Origin: Cryptomeria japonica
Lineage: Eukaryota; Streptophyta; Pinopsida; Cupressales; Cupressaceae
DNA length: 64,000 nt
Assembly (NCBI RefSeq): GCF_030272615.1
Contig: NC_081412.1
Location: 539,673,835 to 539,737,834, forward strand
Direction of reading: 5' to 3'
How positions within the stretch are numbered: position 1 is the stretch's first letter; every line of letters begins with the position of its first letter. Below are positions 11,905-24,039 of this stretch, piece after piece. Made by a program: the position numbers and the translations under genes. The notes beneath the pieces are model-generated. The model was not told the DNA's origin. It did no database searches and was given only the letters and a program-made list of their open reading frames with translations.

Positions 11905-13119
11905 TTTGGAACTCAAACTATTAAATAGATTTTATTGTTTGGAGTTAATGGGGTGTACAAGTTTTATCATATTTTGTATTTTTGTATAGAATTTGGATGT
12001 TTAAAGACAAATCAATTTCTATTGTTCTGAATCAAATCTAAGACCTCATTATTTTATATTTAATATTAAAAAGATTATTTATTTGGTTTGAAATTTATTT
12101 TAGTTTGATGTTCCTTTGGTAAAGCTTGGACCAAATTGGGTAGTCTAGTTTTGACATAGTTTCGTGGATTTGTGAGAGATTTTGGGAGTGGGAAGACATA
12201 ACTTTGTTGCTATTTTAAAATTATCTTTTTAGACATTTTCATATATTTTTCATATCATGAAAATTAATTTAAATTTTATTTTCTTTATAAAGTTCATTAA
12301 TTTGTTTTCCTTTTTTGGCAAAACTAGTTGACTAGATTGGTGATTTTGGGTGAAATTGACATGATATTTCCAAATCTAACTTCCAGATCTGAAATTATTC
12401 TTATTTTTGGTTGATGACATTACATATGGTTTTTCTTATGACCAATAAATATTTTTTATGATTCTATAGTAGCATATCTTGCCTATAGAATTATAAATTG
12501 ACTTTTTTATTATATTATTATATTAATAGAATAAAATTACTTCTTTAAGGGGTATCATACCTTTCCCCTCACATATCAAGACTACATTTCCTCATCACAC
12601 TCTTAGAGATATCTTTACATTGGTAAAATTGTTTCATCCCCATCTGATTTGAGCTTTCATAGTCGTATATATACATAGGATACATCATGTTGCACCCATT
12701 TGATTTGAGCTTCTATAGCCATACATTTATATAGGAGACATTATGTCCTTCTCTTCACATTTTACATTTCAATGACATAATTTTATGTAAGCGATATCAC
12801 GCCTTCTCCATTCCACATTTATCTTTCATTACCATATCCTTACATTGAAACAAATAATGTCTTCCCTTATTTCCTAAGTGGGGACTTCTTGTCCTACCCA
12901 CTATTCTCTTGTCACATCATTGTCTTACCTCTTTTATATTTGTGAAATCATGTCTTTTCCCCTTCAACATTATCTAAGTACTATATTAATACTACGGAGC
13001 TATTATATTACTACCATATATTGTCTAAATATTCTTGGATACCAAATTAGGGCCATATATCCATCTTAGAGAATATATACATACACATTTTTTCTTGGTC
13101 ATTAATGACCGTGTCAATG
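11905..13119. other. non-genic AT-rich DNA with degenerate 65-70-bp repeats
   Basis: No gene is visible. From about 12590 to 12860 a unit containing ATTTGAGCTT, CATA and ATAGGA-ACAT-ATGTC recurs loosely four or five times; the clearest pair is 12643-12690 and 12707-12755. Confidence 0.5.
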
Positions 13120-13490
13120 CTTCTTCCTTTACCTATTTGAGGGGAAACCTAATACCTTGAGACCTTTTCTAGATGACATGATTTTTCACACCTGATAATT
13201 TTATATATTCTGCATGCTTAGTATATAGTTAATTGTTCATATAATTTATTTACATTATTTATATTGTTACACTCTTATCTTCAAATTATATTTACTTTAA
13301 TATATAATTTATCATGTCCTCCAATTCCTTTCCTCTTATAAATTTTAGCAATTCTAGGGGCACATACCATTACTAACATCACATTGTCAAAATTTTGAAT
13401 TGTGATTGGTGCTACATAGAGAATCACTACCATTAATAGATAAAACTCATACCAATATGACACATGATAGTAAGCCATATTGCTCTCTAT
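13120..13490 (+). repeat. NLR-unit upstream repeat, copy A part 1
   Basis: Colinear with 36460-36810: shared words include ATGCTTA-TATATAGTT, CTTATCTTCAAATTATAT and TTCTAGGGGCACATA. It is the distal end of the upstream region of NLR unit 1. The LINE at 13506 interrupts it. Confidence 0.8.
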
Positions 13491-13505
13491 ATAGCTGAAA
13501 TTATT
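13491..13505. repeat. LINE target site duplication (left)
   Basis: ATAGCTGAAATTATT, repeated with one change at 15770-15784 (ATAGCTGAAATTGTT). It marks the ends of the minus-strand LINE. Confidence 0.88.
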
Positions 13506-13649
13506 TTTGATAAAGATAAACGGGTTTTACATGGACCCAAGACCAAAAGTTTTACAAAAGTTGGCCATCAGCCAAACAGACAAAAACCAATAGCAAAACA
13601 AGGGAGCACCCCAGAATAGACATGAAAGAAAAAGAGCCATAGACAACAA

Positions 13650-15191
13650 AACAAAAGCACTCAAATAAGAGAGTGCACCAACTCCTTGTTCTTCTAGATG
13701 GTAATCTTATTGATTTCCTCTAGTTTTTCCATAATGAATCTGGAGGTGCCCTTATTGCTGCTTCTGCTTCTAGTCCTGGAACTCGGGCCTGTGGTTTTGT
13801 TGCCTCCAGCAGCAATGTCTTCACCTCCAAGAACTTTCTTAGGTTCAATGTGAATGGATCTGTACTCTGCAACCATGACATTGATCTTTTCGAGCCCCTC
13901 TATACTATTAATCATGGCCTCCTTGCTTATGTCGACCAGGTTCTTGAGGATTTTCTTTATCTCCACCATAGATTGTTCCACCTTTTCAATTCTTTGTTCA
14001 TAGTTGCATTTCATTACGTCAACATCTTGGGAGAGCTTATGGGTCATAATCATGAGCTTCTCAGATTTGCTAGGCTCTGGCGATACTGTGAAGATATCTA
14101 TTATCTCCTTAACCCCCACTTTGAGTGTATCAATTTATCTCTCCACCCACTTCCAGCAACTCTCCTAGCTTCTTGTCACTTCCATCAATAGGTTCATCAG
14201 AGTACCATTCCGCTGTAACCCACTGTCCTCTTCTTTAGGCATGGTCCCCTTCTTTTCCTTTAGGATGTTAATAGGAATGTCCAGTTTAATTTCCTGGTCT
14301 GAAGTCTTCGGACCATAGTCCTTAGCCACAAGCTTCTTCTTTTTAGAAAGAGGCTCGGCCTTAGAATTTAGTTTGCTAGTAGATTTATATTTGTTGGCTG
14401 CCCATCTAGGGGGAATCTTACTACTAAACATACTAGGGGTGACCATCATCTCACCTTCTTCCACATTCTTATAATCAGGGTCATCAAAAAGAATGGCACC
14501 CCCACTATCCTCCAAATCCATTTTTGAGTCAGGGACTTCCTGAATATTAGCATGTTGGCCTTTCTCAGATAGAGAGGGCACAACTTCAAGGGTCTTAGTG
14601 TACTGCATGATGAGCACAATAAGCCCTTCATGGAGAACAAGATTATTTGGATTCTCCATATGTTTTTCAAGACTATTCTCTAAAGAGGAGGCCAGATAGA
14701 AAGGAATATAAATGAGTTTTCCATGCCTAAAATGGTTCAAAATGGTAGGAAAAGATACTAGCATATCTGTCATCAAGCGTAATATACCTCATGATGAACT
14801 CAACCATGTCCTCCCAGGGAGCCATAAGATCTTTCCTGTTGTAGCCATCATCAGCCATTTTGTTAACTCTTGAGTGCTCCTTGTCTTTGTCGAAAAAAAT
14901 CGCCAAGTCTTCCTCCCCTATTTTCTTGTCTCTATAGAACCTTCTTCCATTCATCGCCACACCGGTAACCGTCACCACCTGTGTTTCATCTAGCTGGTAA
15001 TTAGCACCATAATCCCTCAAAACCCCTTTCTTCCACCAATTCACAAAGGTTTTCATGAGCAGAGGAGAAGGACCATGGAGTCTTTCCAAGAAGGGGACAA
15101 TTCCCCCATCAATGATTTCCTGCCACACCTCCTTTTTTTTCTTCCATTTCTCAAAAGTAGACGCTTCTTGCCTATTCTTGTCCCCACCCAT
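13650..15191 (-). pseudogene. LINE downstream ORF, unknown protein (copy 1)
   Basis: I do not recognise a named family. From the ATG at 15191 (MGGDKNRQEAS) the frame reads a helical domain (WQEIIDGGIVPFLERLHGPS, then FYRDKKIGEEDLA, then DRYASIFSYHF), a frameshift near 14755, a second block (MENPNNLVLHEGLIVLIMQY), an acidic/basic region with SKKKKL, and a C-terminal coiled coil ending in basic GPSSRTRSRSSNKGTSR (about 13760). The first block loosely recalls plant transposon-linked domains that lie before coiled coils. It is broken by a few shifts and stops. The paralogue at 20790-22299 aligns throughout. Confidence 0.7.
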
Positions 15192-15418
15192 AATGATCTG
15201 GGTCGCCAAACAATAGGAAATGGGCCACACCAGAGAAGTCTCCGAACAGTAGCAGGAAATGGGCCACACCAAAAAATTCTCCGAATAGTAGCCAAAATGG
15301 GCCACACAATTAGACTGAAAATCTAGGCACAAGGAAAGTTTCTAGATCTTCGGATAGGGAAAACAAAAAGGAGTCATTTCTCCAACAACTCAATCAAATC
15401 ATGATTAAAATTCATTGA

Positions 15419-15769
15419 TTACCGCAAGTGGGTGGAATCATCACAGGTCAGATCGCACAAGGTTTTTGGGAATGAATCCCTACTGCTCCACCATTTAGGC
15501 GCCATGTAGCTCATTGCCATATTGGCTAGTAGATCAGCCGCTTTGTTTCCTTCCCGAAAGACGTGCAAAATTTTGAATTCTTCCAACTCATTTATTATAT
15601 CCCGACAATCCTTGATCAGATTAGCAATCGTCCAGCTAGGATCCATGCGCCCATTCAAACAATTGACAGTGTTTAGTGAGTCAGACACCAGCCAAACCTT
15701 TCTAAAGCCTTCTCTTTTAGCCATGTGTAACCCAATGTGGGCAGCGCTGGCCTCTCTTTTAGACAATTG
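15419..15769 (-). pseudogene. LINE RNase H domain, truncated (copy 1)
   Basis: Plant LINE-type RNase H (RVT_3-like). Visible: SKREASAAHIGLHMAKREGF with the catalytic Glu, VWLVSDSLNTVNCLNG with an Asp, and FREGNKAADLLANMA with the last Asp. The N-terminal DGAAKGN strand is missing because the element starts at 15769. The open frame runs 14 codons beyond the element into flanking DNA, so its apparent start codon is not the real one. Confidence 0.85.
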
Positions 15770-15784
15770 ATAGCTGAAATTGTT
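15770..15784. repeat. LINE target site duplication (right)
   Basis: ATAGCTGAAATTGTT, partner of 13491-13505. Confidence 0.88.
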
Positions 15785-18700
15785 GAACCCTGCTAATTTG
15801 TCATTTCTCAAATTTCTAGATTATAATATTATATTGTATACCTAGATTTTTCTTTCAAACTAAAATAGAGTTATCTTTCGAGAATAAAAAATTAAATGTA
15901 AATTACATGAAATTAAAATCTATATAGAAATCTTATTGAAATATATTATGACATATGACGACAAGTGATTCGTCGATATATAAGAAAATTAAGATTGATC
16001 AAATAGATGCTTTAGAACATGTAAATTTATTACAAGTTACTTTTAAAACTATGTAAGTAATTTACATAAATTTTAAGTTTGACTTAAGTTTGTGTATATT
16101 AAATTTAGCCTAAATATAATAATTACTAAATCTGGTACTCACACTTTAGTTTTCTTAATTACCTATAATTTGTTTCATTTGATGCATAATCTTAAGAAAC
16201 TTTTTTTTAAGAATTTTAGAAGAGTATGTAATCTTGCTTGATCTAGAGTACCAATTTAATGGCTTCAAAAAGATAAATAGAGACGATCTTGGATCGGAAA
16301 AAGCTAGTGTACCTTGGATTCTTTGCTTCACAAAATAAGTTTCCTTCCCGAATCCCGATTATATTTCTACTTTCCTGATTTGACGCGCATCAATGATTAA
16401 AGCAAGATAATGGGACTCTGGAGTTTAACCACTCAAAGTCGGCACTTGGACATCAGTAGGTCCATACGGATCCTAAATACACAGCGAGTTGAAGGAAAAT
16501 CTCGTATAAAAGGGATTTTATTCTCTTTCCTATGATATTTTAAAAACTGATTAAGAACAATGTAATACATTATAGTTCAAAAGGATAAGAAGTAAACAAT
16601 TGATAGTGGGATTTAAAAGAAAAACGCAATAGATTCTGTTCTATCCTTCAATTTCATTCTTTGCTTGCTAAAATGGGTTTCATTTTATGATATGATATGA
16701 AATGACAATCAGATGAGTATGGTTCTTCTTTTGCGTGGGAGGGGTCCCCATTCTATTTCCGATTTTCTGCTTTAACGCGCACCAATGATTAAACAAAGAT
16801 GAGGGGAGATAACGTTGTGGAAAAGATGAATAAACAAAAGCAGAGGAGCTAAGAAAATTGTGTGAGAATCCAAGGCATAACCAGCTCTTAGTTTGTATTT
16901 TGGTCGTCTTTGGCTGCTACCAATATTCTGCAAGCTTTTATTATGCTTACTAGAATAAAATATTAACTTTACCCAACGAACTTGCCAACTGTGCAGGCAC
17001 CATTTCAAAAAAAGATGGAAGAAGCGGACGATTCCAAACTGTGCAGGGATCCTAAAATTCTGAGGTTTACACCGTCACTTAGGGCCACTGGATTCAGCTT
17101 TTCCTCAAGTTTGAGGAGTCCAGGAATACTAATGCCAATAATGCCTGAGCTATAGTTGAGAATTAGTTTATGGGATTTTGTGCAGTTAACTATGATATTA
17201 ACTTATGGTGGATGTTTTCTACTGTTTATCGTTCATGTGAGGCATTTTATATAAATTATTTTCAAATAAAAGAATGAAATTTAATTTTTTTAAGAATGTT
17301 TTAAATTTTAATTTTTTTAATAATTTTATTTATTTCAATTATATATTATAACGAAAGTCAAAATAGAGATTTTTTTAAAAAAAAGTCAAAATAGAGATAT
17401 TAGTTTTATATTTTTTTATTTTTTAAATTAATGTTCATATAAATGTATAGGTTTCTTATAGGCAATTTTAAAATATTTTGCTTCTATTGCATTTTTTGTT
17501 TCTTATTTTTAATAACGTGCTACTTAGGAAATCTAATAAATTTTATACATTGAACAAAAAATGCTTTAAGGGATTAATTCTTATACAATAAAAATACCTC
17601 ACATCTTAAAAATATACATATTTAGAATTGTTTAATTCTTTATTTTTAAATTTAATAAGATATTGTTTAATAAAAGGATTATGTATACATATGTTTGTGA
17701 GTCACTTAATAACACCTTCAAGGTCTTTTAACAATTAATAACAATCTCATAGATTATTAGAATATTTATAGATTACAATGTGTAAGATTTTGTATGCATC
17801 AACATTTCAGATCATACTCCATGATCCATCATCAGGATGAGAGTGAGTGCGCTAAAAGAGTAAATAGATTTAATGGAGTAAATTATCATTGTGTATTAAT
17901 ATCAATAATTTAGTGTGTATGAAAACTCTTCACAATGTTCTTATCATGTATTCTTTTTGGCATAAAAATTTTGCACTTGTGCTAAATTTAATTATTTCTT
18001 AGCCTATGAGAGGATGCCAAGTGGTGAATTCAAATATTTCATTTTTTCTTTTAAATATATAATTTTATTGGTGATGTTTTTAAAATAGTAGAAATTTGTA
18101 GGAAACCTTGGCAAATCTTGTTAAAATATAGAAAAATATATTAATTACCATGGTGAATCCTTCCTTTTTTTAAAACATAAATTCCTATGAAAAAGTATGG
18201 GCCTAAGAGTTGAGTATTTTAAGCCTTAAGGTGTATTTCTCATGTCTATAATTCCTTAATTCTTTAATATTTTAAATCAAACATTAAATATTGTAAATTG
18301 GCCCTATATTATTTTTCTCCACCATTTATTTTATTTATGATCAAATGTTTGGGATCTATTTTGGGTCCCACTCATGATGGAGTTCTATAAGTACATTTTG
18401 ACTCACAAAATTTAATCCCAACCATTAGATTATAAGTATTCAATGATCCAAATACAATTTTAGGTAAATAATGGATCAGAAATAATTTCCTAGTAGCCTC
18501 CATATACAAGTTTGCATATGTATAATTTTTGGGAAAGTTCCAATATCACATAAAAGAGAGGGTGATAATTAGCTTCAACATTATAAATATATCAAATAAT
18601 TATGTATATTTATGTGGTAGATGTATATCACATTCATTTTGAGACTAGAAATCCAATGATCTCATAAGTCCCTCAACACCCATATGAAGCAAATGAAAAA

Positions 18701-20096
18701 AAAAATTATTGTAGTACAAAGACTCTTTCCGCCCCTCTAAATGTTGTCAATGGCAAGCGGTTTGGTAGTTAGTAAAAATGTATAGATAAAAAGGCTATGA
18801 AAGAGGCTAAAACGGATTCTTAAAAGAAGAAAGAAAATGAAGTGAATTTTTTTTTTAAAATGCAAGATCCCCTTCTACAAACATCACTAACATAATTAAA
18901 ATATAGGAGAATGAAGAAATGAGTAAGGAAAAAGAGAAAAAACTTAAAAGTATCAGACAAAATAGGCTCATCTATTTCGAGCACACCAATGTAGATTTTT
19001 TTTTAAAAGTAATTGATAAAGAAAACTTAATGGTATGAATTAAAAGGGAATAAAATGAGATTAGATGACTTTGCAATGCCATAGAAGCAAAATAAAATAG
19101 AAAATCCAACAAGATTCACTTGAACAATATTTTTCCTTGAAAAACTTTTGATTCTCATAATTATAGTAGGTTGAGTCTCACAACATGTCCCTACACCTTG
19201 AAAAACTACAATATTGCAATATACTTTATATAGGATAGGATTTAGAATGCAGTAAAGAAATAATGTGTGGTATGAATAAGATTTATGAGATTGGAGATAT
19301 ATAGAAGAAATAGAGATGTACATTAAAGTAAGTACAATCAACCACATATATTCATCATAATTTAGGGCTCAATAAAAGTTTCACTTGGTCATTTTTATAG
19401 GTCAAGAGTGTATTTAGAAGGTATTGGTTGCATTTAAGACTTTTGTCTAAGAATTCTTATTTAAAGATCTCAAATTACATTCTCATTAAAAAAAAACTAA
19501 TCTAAAATTCTAAATCTCAATTTTTTATCAAAACCAAATTAATCTTCCCCTCTAAGATATTAACAATACACTTTTATTTTTATTTGGATTAATTATTGTA
19601 TTACTTAATCATTTGCCTATATACCCAACTATTATCAAAGGATGCATTTTATTTCCCCTCAACATTTCATTGATTTTGAGAGAGTTTTTTATAATGGCAA
19701 CAAGGGGAGGAGTGTAATGGTATGAGTATTAACAGAAATATTTACTCTTTATCTTAAAATTGATGTTTAATTACTATTTAATCATAAACATAATTGACCA
19801 AAATAAGAAGCATGTAAAACAATAACATACATGTGTGTAGTAGTTTAAATTTGATATAAAATCTCCTTTTTAAGTTTAAGTTAAAAGAAAAAATATTTTG
19901 ATTTATTGATTTTGCATTTTTATTTATTAATTATAATTAAAATTTGATGGACATTTTAAATGAAAAAAAAAAATTTAATAATTAAATAATTAACCAAATA
20001 AAAAATATTAAAAAATTAAATAAAATTTATATATCTATGTAAAATTATATCAATGTATGATAAAATACCTCATATTAACCTCAACTTGACATGTCC
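15785..20096 (+). repeat. NLR-unit upstream repeat, copy A part 2
   Basis: No gene is visible. It is colinear with 36810-40240 (copy B); the 3' portion also matches 47080-48000 (copy C) and 55040-55950 (copy D). Anchors: TTGGATTCTTTGCTTC at 16315 against 37693, AAGTAAACAATTGATA at 16590 against 37906, GATTATGTATA at 17676 against 38262, and the TATGAATTAAAAGGGA block at 19034. It is the long non-coding upstream region of NLR unit 1. Confidence 0.8.
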
Positions 20097-20104
20097 AACA
20101 TTGT
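20097..20104. repeat. LINE target site duplication (left)
   Basis: AACATTGT, repeated at 22456-22463 directly after the LINE 3' end. Confidence 0.8.
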
Positions 20105-20562
20105 CAAAATCAATGTGGATGGGGCGGCTAAAGGGAATCCTGGGTCGGTCGGGTGCAGGGGAGTGGCTATGAATCATATGGGTCTACTGGTTTCTGTGGC
20201 GGTGCTCCCTCTGGGTACCCAGTCCAACCACTTTGCGGAGGCTAGCGCTACCCACATGGCTAAAAGAGAAGGGTTTAGAAAGGTCTAGCTAGAGTCTAAC
20301 TGACTAAACACTATCAATTGTTTGAATAGGCACATGGATCCTAGATAGACGATTGCCAATCTGATCAAGGATTGTCGGGATATAAAAAATGAGTTGGATG
20401 AATTCAAAATTTCGCACGTATTCTGGGAAGACAATAAAGCGGCAGGTCTAGTTGCCAACTTGGCAGTGGGCTACGTGGCGGTTAAATGGTGGAGCAGTAG
20501 GGACTCTTTCCCAAAAAACCTGTGCGATCTGGCTTGTCATGATTCCACCCACTTGTGGTAAT
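20105..20562 (+). pseudogene. LINE RNase H domain (copy 2)
   Basis: Reads KINVDGAAKGNPGSVGCRGV (first catalytic Asp), HFAEASATHMAKREGF (Glu), then with stops to EDNKAAGLVANLA, where the last Asp of copy 1 (KAADLLAN) is Gly. It ends at CHDSTHLW-stop, matching copy 1. The start codon at 20091 lies in flanking DNA, so the domain is a truncated tail of a larger ORF2. Confidence 0.87.
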
Positions 20563-20789
20563 CAATGAATTTTAATCTTGATTTGATGGAGTTGTTGGGG
20601 AAACGGTTGCTTTTTGTTTTCCCTATCCGAAGATCTAGAAATTTCCCTTGTGCCTAGATTGTCTGTCTAATGTTGTGGCCCATTTTTTGCTACTTTTTGA
20701 AGCCTGTTCTGGTGTGGCCCGTCTCATGCTACTGTTTGGATACTTCTCTGGTGCATTTCACTCCCTATTGTTCGATGACCCAGAACATT

Positions 20790-22299
20790 ATGGGTGGGGA
20801 CAAGAACAAGCAAGAATCACCTACCTTTGAGAAATAGAAGAAAATCAAGGAGGTGTGGCAGGAAATCATTGATGGGGGAATTGTCGCCTTCTTGGAAAAA
20901 CTCCATGGCCCTTCTCCTCTGCTAATGGAAACCTTTCTCAATGGGTGGAAGAAAGGGGTCCTGAGGGCTTATGGTGCCGATTACCAGCTGGACAAAACCT
21001 TGATGGTGACAGTTACTGGTCTAGTGATGAGTGGTAGAAGGTTCTATAGAGATAAGAAAATAGGGGAGGAAGACTTGGCAAATTTTTTTGACAAAGACAA
21101 GGAGTGCGCAAGAGTTAACAAAATGGCTAATGGTGGCTACAACAGGAAAGATATTATGGCTACTTGGGCGGATATGGATAAGTTCATCATGAGGTATATT
21201 ATGCTTGATGGCAGATATGCCAGTATCTTTTCCTACCATTTTACCATTTTGAACCATTTTAGACAATGGTAAAATCATTTTTTTCCTTTCTATCTAGCCT
21301 ACTCTTTAGAGAATACTCTTGAAAAAAATATGGAGAATCCAAATAATCTTGTTCTCCATGAAGGGTTTATTGTTCTCATCATGGAGTATGCTAAGGCCCT
21401 TGAAGTTGTGCCCTCTCTATCTAAGAAAGGCCAACATACTAATATTCAGGAAGTTTCTGACTCAAAAATGGATTTGGAGGATAGTGGGGGTGCCATTCCT
21501 TTGGATGACCCTGATTATAAGCCAGTGGAAGAAGGTGAGATGATGGTTGCCCCTGGTATGTTTAGCAGTAAGAATCCCTCCAGATGGGCGGCCAGTAAAT
21601 ATAAATCTACCAGCAAGCTGATTTCTAAGGCCAAGCCTCTTTCTAAAAAAAAGAAGCTTGCAGCTAAGGACTATGGTCTGAAGACTTCAGACCAGGAAAT
21701 CAAACTAGACATTCCTTTTAACATCCTGAAGGAAAATAAGGAGATCATGCCTAAAGAAGCGAATAGTGGGTTACAAAGGAATGGTTCTCTGATGAACCTA
21801 GTGATGGAAGCGACCAAAAGCCAGGAGAGCTACTGGAAGTGGATGGAGAGAGATATTGATACCCTCAAAGTGGGGGTTAAGGAGATAATAGATATTTTCA
21901 GAGCTTCGCCAGAGCCTAGCAAGTCTTAGAAGCTCATGACTATGACCTGGAAGCTCTCCCAAGTTGTTGAGATCATGAAATGCAACCATGAACAAAGAAT
22001 TGAAAAGGTAGAATAGTCTTTTGGTAGAGATAAAGAAAAATCTCAAGAATAATAGTATGGATGGGCTCAAAAAGATCAATGTCATGGTTGCAGAGTATAT
22101 ATCCATCCACAATGATCTTAAGAAATATCTTGGAGGCAAAGACATTGTTGTTGGAGGCAACAAAACCAGAGGCCCTAGTTCTAGGACCAGAAGCAAGAGC
22201 AACAAAAAGGGCACCTCCAGATTCATTATGGAAGAGCTGGAGGAAATCAATAAGACTACCATTCAGAAGAACAAGGAGCTGGTGTACTCTCTTATTTGA
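20790..22299 (+). pseudogene. LINE downstream ORF, unknown protein (copy 2)
   Basis: Paralogue of 13650-15191, about 500 codons, starting MGGDKNKQESP. One frame persists from 20790 to about 22010 with single-base stops: TAG at codon 16, TAA at 21270 (copy 1 has Lys) and TAG at 21927 (copy 1 has Glu). A shift near 22015 moves to the frame of 22021-22299, which ends ELEEINKTTIQKNKELVYSL. The C-terminal third is a coiled coil with a basic tail. Function unknown; conservation of the frame between copies shows it once encoded protein. Confidence 0.72.
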
Positions 22300-22455
22300 G
22301 CTTTTTGGGTTTGATGTATGTGTCTCTTTTTCTTTCATGTCTGTCTTGGGGTGCTCCCCTATTTTTCTATTGGTTTCTATCTGTTTTTGCTGATGGCCGA
22401 CTTTTATAAAACTTTTGGTTTCGGGTCCATGTAAAACCTATTTATCTTTATCAAA

Positions 22456-22463
22456 AACATTGT
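22456..22463. repeat. LINE target site duplication (right)
   Basis: AACATTGT, partner of 20097-20104. Confidence 0.8.
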
Positions 22464-22590
22464 GAGTTTACTTTAATTCAAAACATAATTTGTTTAATGG
22501 AGACACTAAACATGATATTCCAATAGTTTGGGAGCATACTCTTCATTTTATCCTTTACCCTAAAGGTCAAATAATAGGATAGTTTCTAAA
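22464..22590 (+). repeat. NLR-unit upstream repeat, copy A part 3 (gene-proximal)
   Basis: TTCCAATAGTTTGGGAGCATACTC at 22518 matches 56200 and 48160, which lie about 150-300 bases upstream of the leader start in units 4 and 3. It is the old proximal promoter of NLR unit 1, now 7.6 kb from its gene because of the Gypsy insertion. Confidence 0.75.
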
Positions 22591-22635
22591 ATCCACAAAA
22601 CACAATGAAATTTCATAAATATTAGGATAGTTTCT

Positions 22636-23691
22636 AATATGAGCTACGTCTTCGGATCCTCTTCTCAATGTAGGACCACTTTATTAATATTGCCAAGAAA
22701 AACGCCTTGTTACAATATTCAAGCTTTGGCAAAATCTGTATAAAACAACTCACAATCTCTCTCACCTTTTTACAATTCTTGGTGCATAGTAACACCTTGT
22801 AATCTCCTCTTAGCAATTCTCCACTTTCAAAAGCATACAAATTCTCCCAAGTTATCACCACTTCAATGAATTTTCCATCCTACACTACCCCCTTTTACAC
22901 AAGAAAATTTCTCAAATTGGTATAAAACAAATTGATTTTGCAAAATCACCTTATCCCTCCTTTTTTACATATAACATCTTGAAAAATCTCCTCTTTACAA
23001 ACACAATAAATCTTGTTTAACATTAACCTCCCAATTTGTTTTAAAACAATATGTTATTTAGTTGTTTATGGAAGTTATCCGTGCTTTTACATTTGAGAAT
23101 TTATTTTTGTACTAAATAAGGTATTTTATCCCCTTATTAATAGGGGAAGGAGATTTTCAAATCTTTTGAAATCTTTCAAAAGTCATTTAAATAGCCTCTA
23201 ATATTCTCCTAATAAAATGGGCTTATAAAACTTTATGTTTAGGAGAATTAAATCTTATTTAAAGATTTATGTAAATGGAGGGATTTTCCTTTTATCATAA
23301 AGAATGGTAAGGCAAGAGGATTTTAAGGCATGGGTTAAGGAATTAAATCCCACCAAATCCTCCTTAATTTATTTTTTTATTTATTTCTTTTCTATTTTTT
23401 TTTAAACCATATATTTTTTTATTTTAATAATTATGGTTTAATACATTTTTATGCCAACTCACTACTCTTGCCATGTCATATGCCACGTGTCCTACCAAGT
23501 GTCACATTTTGGTGATAACACATCATCTTTTTGACCAAAACTTTGACTGGTCATAACTTCTGCATACAGACTCCTCTTGAGCCCATTCAAGTTGTGTTAG
23601 AACCGCATCAACGAGCCCTACACAATGATGTCATTTTCGTGGGATTTTGAGATGGTGAAATTTTTAGGTTTTTCTAGATCCACTTGGATCA
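22636..23691 (-). repeat. Gypsy 3' LTR, truncated
   Basis: Aligns with 29157-30170. Shared words include CTTCTCAATGTAGGACC, ACGCCTTGTTACAATATTC and CCACGTGTCCTACCAAGTG. The plus-strand right end is TCTAGATCCACTTGGATCA. Confidence 0.9.
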
Positions 23692-23703
23692 TTCCTCCCC
23701 ATT
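23692..23703 (-). other. polypurine tract of the Gypsy element
   Basis: On the minus strand ATGGGGAGGAA directly precedes the LTR start TGATCCAAGTGG. Confidence 0.85.
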
Positions 23704-24039
23704 GAGAAGTTTTTAGACCTCCAAAAGGTCTATTTTATGTACAATTTGAGCTAGGGCAATGTCGCCCCACTTACCCAGTATCATCTATCCTTCCTGTTGA
23801 AAGATTGAACATCTAAGCTATCACAAACACAAAGAAATATGAGATAGCTTTGCTGATACAATCAAATACATGTCCAACAATATTCACTATCACATTCATC
23901 ATCCACATAGACATAACTAGCAGAATAACAAGTACCAGTATTGATTACACTGATGTGAAGGAAATAGTATCAACATTCTAAATCCCTTGAACAAGAGCAT
24001 TATTAGAAGATGAAACATTCAAACCCTCTATTACCACCA

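Larger units (their letters stand above)
13506..15769 (-). mobile_element. 5'-truncated LINE, copy 1
   Basis: A 2,264-bp non-LTR element flanked by a 15-base target duplication. Its 3' end, on the minus strand, is TTTATCTTTATCAAA. It contains, 5' to 3', the rest of an RNase H domain and a second, unrecognised reading frame of about 500 codons, then a short 3' UTR. The same layout and 3' end recur in 20105-22455. The 5' end lies inside the RNase H domain, the usual outcome of incomplete target-primed reverse transcription. Confidence 0.88.
20105..22455 (+). mobile_element. 5'-truncated LINE, copy 2
   Basis: A 2,351-bp plus-strand relative of 13506-15769. It starts within the RNase H domain about 45 codons further 5' than copy 1 and ends TTTATCTTTATCAAA. 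It is flanked by AACATTGT. Both copies share an RNase H segment followed by the same long downstream reading frame, so this order belongs to the family and is not a local accident. Confidence 0.87.

Noticed and set aside
22634-22861. 75-codon minus-strand frame, also at 29033-29284
   Set aside because: Both lie inside the Gypsy LTRs and are the same LTR sequence read twice, not a gene.
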